Notes under the pieces: generated by a model | What the model was told of the DNA's origin: nothing | Databases searched by the model: none | What the model saw: only the letters and a program-made list of their open reading frames with translations | Assembly: GCF_026340655.1 (NCBI RefSeq) | Contig: NZ_JAPEOZ010000001.1 | Span: forward strand, 10,349,474-10,413,473 | Direction: 5' to 3' | Source of the DNA: Streptomyces sp. NBC_01275 | GTDB lineage: Bacteria; Actinomycetota; Actinomycetes; Streptomycetales; Streptomycetaceae | Length of the DNA stretch: 64,000 bases | Position numbers and translations under genes: made by a program | Shown: positions 60,915 through 64,000 of the stretch, one piece after another | How the letters are laid out: the number at the start of each line of letters is the position of its first letter | Numbering within the stretch: the stretch's first letter is position 1

Positions 60915-62245
60915 GACGCTGATTCCTTCGGCACGGGGTGCGGCGGCACGGCGACCGGAATGTGCATGAGCGGTGCCGGCAAGAAGCGGCCTCTGCGGTA
61001 CCAGAGGTGACCTGCGGTGAGCGCTAGGGCGGCGGCGCAGAGGGGGAAGAGAGCGGAGAGAGCGCCGGCGGCGAGCAAGGCGCTGGTGGCGGCGGCGCCG
61101 ATGGCGAAGCCGCCGGTCCAGGCGAGCATGTGGGCGCCGTTGTAGCGTCCGAGCAACGCAGGCGGAGCGATGTCGTTGACGAGAGTGGGCGGCACCGGGC
61201 TGAACAGGGTTCCGCCCACGGCGAGGACCGCCGCCGCGGCGGCGAGGATAACCGGTGAGGGGCGGGAAACGGAGATGACGGTCCAGGCGAGGGCCATGCA
61301 CATGAGTGCGGCGGCCAGGACGCCGGCCCGGCTCCGTCCGGGCAGCCGACGCTGGACGGGAATCTGCAGGATTGCGCTGGTGACCATGAATGCGGCGAAC
61401 ATCCAGCCCAGTTCGGCCTGCGCACCGGCGGCGGTGGCAAGGGTGGGAAGCCCGATCTGCAGCTGGGCGAATCCGGTGGCGACGGTGAAGGCCACCAGAA
61501 GGCATATCCGACGCAGAACCGGGTCCGCCGCCACTGTGGCGTACCTGCCGCCTTGACTCGCGGTCCTGGCGGTGGCCGGCTCCTTCTCCAGCGAGTCCGC
61601 GGGCTGGGTTGAGGAGGTGACCCGCACAGCGACGAGCAGGGCGAATCCGGCGAAGGAGAAGGCGTCCAGGACGTACAGCAGTTTCAGTCCGCTGCCGGTG
61701 CCCAGCACGACGAGCGTGAGCGAGGCGGCTGCGGCGCCCAGAGCGCCCCCGAGGTTGACGGCCGTGTTGCGCCAGGCGAATGCCGCCTGGCGGAGAGGGC
61801 CTGGTGCCGCCTGGGCCAGCATCGCGTCCAGAGCTGGGGCCAGTACGGTGTAGCCGGCGGTGTGGGCGAGCACCGCTGCGGCACCTGGCAGCGGACTGGT
61901 GGCGGCTGCCATCCCCACCGCGCACACCGCGGTCACTACCAGGGCCGTGACGACGACCGCCTTCGACCCGATCCGGTCGCACAGGGCGCCCCCGAGGGTG
62001 GCACCGGCCAGCGCCATGACGGCCCGTACGACGAGCAGCAGGCTGACGACTCCAATCGGGGTGTGGCATGCGTCGTGCAGATAGACCAGGAGAAACGGGA
62101 CGGTGGTACCCGACCCGATGCTGGACAGCAGTTCCCCGCCCACTACGACCCGTGCCGCCGAGGGAAGACGGAGTGTTCTTTCGGCGCGGGACGCGGGCCG
62201 GACTCGGAGGCGGGCACGATCACGGATCGCTTCGGATATCGGCAC
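60911..62245 (-). CDS. MFS transporter
   Basis: 444 residues from GTG 62245 (GAGGAG 10 bp upstream), about 12 helices. Starts RLPSAARVVVGGELLSSIGS; motif A-like GATLGGALCDRIGSKAVVVT; second half IPVQRRLPGRSRAGVLAAAL and LLGRYNGAHMLAWTGGFAIG. Of the DHA1/MdtH-like set that exports drugs or sugars. First gene of a two-gene operon with the TPR protein. A 53-residue gene lies 590 bp upstream on the same strand. Confidence 0.9.
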   Translation of the reverse strand: MPISEAIRDRARLRVRPASRAERTLRLPSAARVVVGGELLSSIGSGTTVPFLLVYLHDACHTPIGVVSLLLVVRAVMALAGATLGGALCDRIGSKAVVVTALVVTAVCAVGMAAATSPLPGAAAVLAHTAGYTVLAPALDAMLAQAAPGPLRQAAFAWRNTAVNLGGALGAAAASLTLVVLGTGSGLKLLYVLDAFSFAGFALLVAVRVTSSTQPADSLEKEPATARTASQGGRYATVAADPVLRRICLLVAFTVATGFAQLQIGLPTLATAAGAQAELGWMFAAFMVTSAILQIPVQRRLPGRSRAGVLAAALMCMALAWTVISVSRPSPVILAAAAAVLAVGGTLFSPVPPTLVNDIAPPALLGRYNGAHMLAWTGGFAIGAAATSALLAAGALSALFPLCAAALALTAGHLWYRRGRFLPAPLMHIPVAVPPHPVPKESAS

Positions 62246-62834
62246 TGCAGGGGCTCCTCACGGCCCCGAGCGCCGTCGTCGGCTGCCGCTGTCCTCGGGA
62301 CTGGTCCGGTGGTCGGGGCGGGCCTTGTCATATGGGCAAGAAGGAGCGCTCGCGAGGAAGTCCTCGACAGTGGCGAAGCCGCGTTTCAGGACTGCGTCCC
62401 CTCATGTCGTCGCGGTCCTGGCCGCCGGGCGACGTGCGCCAGGATGTTCTCGCTCCACAATTTGGCTGTCTGCAGGGTGGGTCACTGCAGACGGAGCATC
62501 CGGTGGAATCGCAGGCAGCTCACCAGTCGCTCACGCACCATCAGATGGGGCCCCGTGGCTTTCCACTCGGCTGGGAACGGGGATACCAGAACAGCACCCG
62601 ACGGGACCGCGCCCGGTCTGCGGCTTTGGCGGTGCGACACGGTCAAGGAGGCAGTGTTCGGCGGCGATGCAACCATCGATCCAGGCGGGCCCAGCGTCCG
62701 CGCGGGGGCGAGCAGGCCGAAGACGCGCAGCGGTTCCGGCGCCGCTCTACGCAAGGGACGCCTCGGCCTCATCCGTGAGCTGTGAACACCGGCCGAGGAC
62801 GCCCCACACGCACGCAGGCGCAATCAGCAGATGA
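62246..62834. other. no gene recognised
   Basis: About 590 bp upstream of the MFS gene. Both strands have open frames but no coding signature; it probably contains the MFS promoter. Confidence 0.45.
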
Positions 62835-62996
62835 TCACGACCTGGTGGACCTTGTCGTCAGGTCGCCTGAAACGAAGCCCAACTCGATGCTCTCGTCCAC
62901 ATCGGCGTCAAGGTCGACGGGCACGATGATCTCGCTGTGGTTGTAGCTGCCCGTCTTGTTGGCCCAGATGATTCCGATCTCGGCAACGTCCTTCAT
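62835..62996 (-). CDS. orphan small protein, 53 aa
   Basis: ATG 62996 follows CAGGAG. Reads MKDVAEIGIIWANKTGSYNH, SEIIVPVDLDADVDESIELG, then FVSGDLTTRSTRS and TGA at 62835-62837. Codons include AT-ending ones (GTT, GGA, TCA), unlike neighbouring genes, which suggests transfer or a relaxed small gene. Strand-rich, no signal peptide, no cysteines. Not recognised; it could be a precursor peptide, an immunity protein or a ribosomally made small regulator. Confidence 0.6.
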   Translation of the reverse strand: MKDVAEIGIIWANKTGSYNHSEIIVPVDLDADVDESIELGFVSGDLTTRSTRS

Positions 62997-63083
62997 CGCA
63001 TCTCCTGTTTCGTGTCCTGGGTTCCCGCGCGTGCGCGGCGATGTGAATGCATGAAACGTATGCGGGTGCCCAACGTCCTTAAC

Positions 63084-63100
63084 TGAGTAATCGGTACTTC
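63084..63100. promoter_or_regulatory. near-match to TGAGT-N7-ACTCA
   Basis: TGAGT-AATCGGT-ACTTC, inner GAGT-N7-ACTT, 88 bp upstream of the 53-residue gene, within an AT-rich promoter-like stretch. Confidence 0.3.
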
Positions 63101-63270
63101 ATTGCTCTTGAAGCGATGGGACCTCACGAGTGCCGGCTGGGAAGTGGTAGGAGCAGGGCGCGCCCGTTCGCGCTGTGATGTCGGCTCGCGGGTAGCCCGA
63201 CTGGGTTCAGTCTCAGGTCAGACCAGCCTGCTCTGTACGCGGGTACGAGCTTGGCCGCCGGAGCGGACCA

Positions 63271-63408
63271 GTGTTGGCCCGAAATTCTGCCCGGCTGTCA
63301 GTGGCGGTGGCGATACTCTTCGAGACCTCGAAGTCAGCGGCGGACCGCATCCTCGGCGTCTACGCCGTCATCAACGGCAACACCCTCCGTCACGCACTCG
63401 GCAACTGA
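63271..63408 (+). CDS. possible small protein, 45 aa
   Basis: GTG 63271 has GGAG 6 bp upstream. Reads MLARNSARLSVAVAILFETS, KSAADRILGVYAVINGNTLR, HALGN. Good codon bias in the last 35 codons. May be a true small gene or the end of a lost one. Not recognised. Confidence 0.3.
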   Translation: MLARNSARLSVAVAILFETSKSAADRILGVYAVINGNTLRHALGN

Positions 63409-63734
63409 GCGAGCCCCTCATACGGCAACCAAGCAAGCGGGCGGCTCACGAAGCGCGTCGGAAGACGGTAGCCGGACCGATCACACGGCGCCTGGGAGCG
63501 GGGGACCTGCGTGTGGACTCCTGGTTTGAGCCCTTCGACAACGGTGTGGCCCGCAATCCGCAACGAGGCTTTCGCCGATAGCAGATCCGCAGTTTTCTCC
63601 GGTCTCCAGCCCGTTTCCAGCCCCGCCGCAGCCGATGCGGCCACACCCGCGCGTGGGGGAGACCCCCCGAACTCAAATCTTCCATAGTTTTGAAACCAAG
63701 GAAGCACCCCCAAGCAACCGCTTGCCTTGATCGC

Positions 63735-63754
63735 CTATCTGACAAAGGCACTAA
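63735..63754. other. CTATCTGACAAA-N4-CTAA element, copy 2
   Basis: Matches 20307-20326: same 12-mer, same four-base gap, same CTAA. It stands about 120 bp before the terminal hairpins. Confidence 0.5.
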
Positions 63755-63831
63755 CAAGAGGCTGACGGGGCGGCTTCCACTCTCCCGCCAGCCAGGGCCG
63801 GCCACGGAGTGGACGGTTCATCAACTCACCT

Positions 63832-63870
63832 TGACTTAAGTCAGGCTGCAGAGGGAAAACCAAGTCAGGC
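63832..63870. repeat. palindrome and direct repeat beside the terminal hairpins
   Basis: TGACTTAAGTCA (63832-63843) is a perfect palindrome. AAGTCAGGC occurs at 63838-63846 and again at 63862-63870, directly before the first hairpin. These could be protein-binding sites next to the telomere. Confidence 0.65.
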
Positions 63871-63871
63871 A

Positions 63872-64000
63872 CGATCGCGGAGCGATCGGGACACACCTCC
63901 GATCCGCGGAGCGGATCAACCGGTCCCGGAGGGGCCGGGCGTCTCCGCGGAGCGGAGACAGGGGGTACCGACGCGTAGCGTCGGCGCGTCGTTCCTGCGG
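63872..64000. repeat. telomere-like array of GNA-loop hairpins
   Basis: Five hairpins. 1: CGATCGC GGA GCGATCG, 63872-63888. 2: GATCCGC GGA GCGGATC, 63901-63917. 3: CCGGTCCC GGA GGGGCCGG, 63920-63938, one G.T wobble. 4: GTCTCCGC GGA GCGGAGAC, 63941-63959. 5: CCGACGC GTA GCGTCGG, 63968-63984. The window ends CGTTCCTGCGG, which looks like the left arm and first two loop bases of a sixth. Arms of 7-8 bp with GNA loops on the rightward strand match the 3' strand of Streptomyces telomeres. The sequences are not the archetypal ones I remember. Confidence 0.85.

Noticed and set aside
63872..63984. CRISPR array as an explanation for the regularly placed repeats at the right edge
   Set aside because: The units are palindromes of different sequence with three-base loops, not identical repeats with unique spacers.

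Overview
The window looks like the terminal arm of a linear Streptomyces (or close streptomycete) replicon. The DNA is very GC-rich with the usual G/C third-position bias, and many starts are GTG. The gene families are typical of the genus: WhiB, LAL-type LuxR, STAS and HATPase anti-sigma partners, HxlR, MalT-like regulators, and qcrA/qcrB. The last ~130 bases carry consecutive palindromes that fold into hairpins with three-base GNA loops, the hallmark of Streptomyces telomere 3' strands. At 13.3-15.7 kb a three-gene cluster (HTH regulator, Tap-like protein, Tpg-like protein) resembles the telomere-associated/terminal-protein operon that replicates such ends. A superfamily 2 helicase with helicase-associated repeats follows at 17.7-20.2 kb.

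Layout. 1-4 kb: transposase remnants (IS630 and IS5 types), a broken TPR-like gene and an M20 amidohydrolase. 4.07-15.86 kb: a segment bracketed by two identical initiator tRNA-Met genes inside an 80-bp direct repeat. It holds a membrane-anchored Mrr-type nuclease pair, several decaying genes (two multi-frameshift orphans, a large disrupted protein, an HTH gene, a headless UvrD helicase) and the tap/tpg-like operon. 15.9-20.5 kb: a second Mrr-type pair, the helicase and an iteron-like repeat cluster. 21-26 kb: a quinone-oxidoreductase-like enzyme and a PhzF / ornithine cyclodeaminase-family operon divergent from a LysR regulator.

26-46 kb: export and detoxification genes. These are an MMPL exporter, an FAD monooxygenase, two closely similar DHA2-type MFS exporters, an Acg-type nitroreductase, a MalT-like activator, HxlR and TetR regulators, and a GtrA-like membrane protein. 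Three of these promoters (monooxygenase; MFS/TetR; GtrA-like) carry the same paired 30-bp operator boxes, so they probably form one TetR-controlled regulon. 46-49.3 kb: a TetR repressor divergent from a second qcr locus whose QcrA lacks the Rieske domain but whose QcrB is complete. 49.7-56.5 kb: GNAT, DUF4240-like protein, methyltransferase, an intact IS5-family element with target duplication, HATPase, threonine dehydratase, and secreted small proteins, one of which is a catalytic-core-deleted version of the protein at 43.0 kb. 57-63 kb: a large LAL regulator, an MFS-TPR operon and a 53-residue orphan. 63.1-64 kb: mostly non-coding subtelomere ending in the hairpin array.

All assignments come from reading the sequence; no database searches were run. 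Pseudogene calls rest on coding signal moving between frames and could in part reflect sequencing errors.
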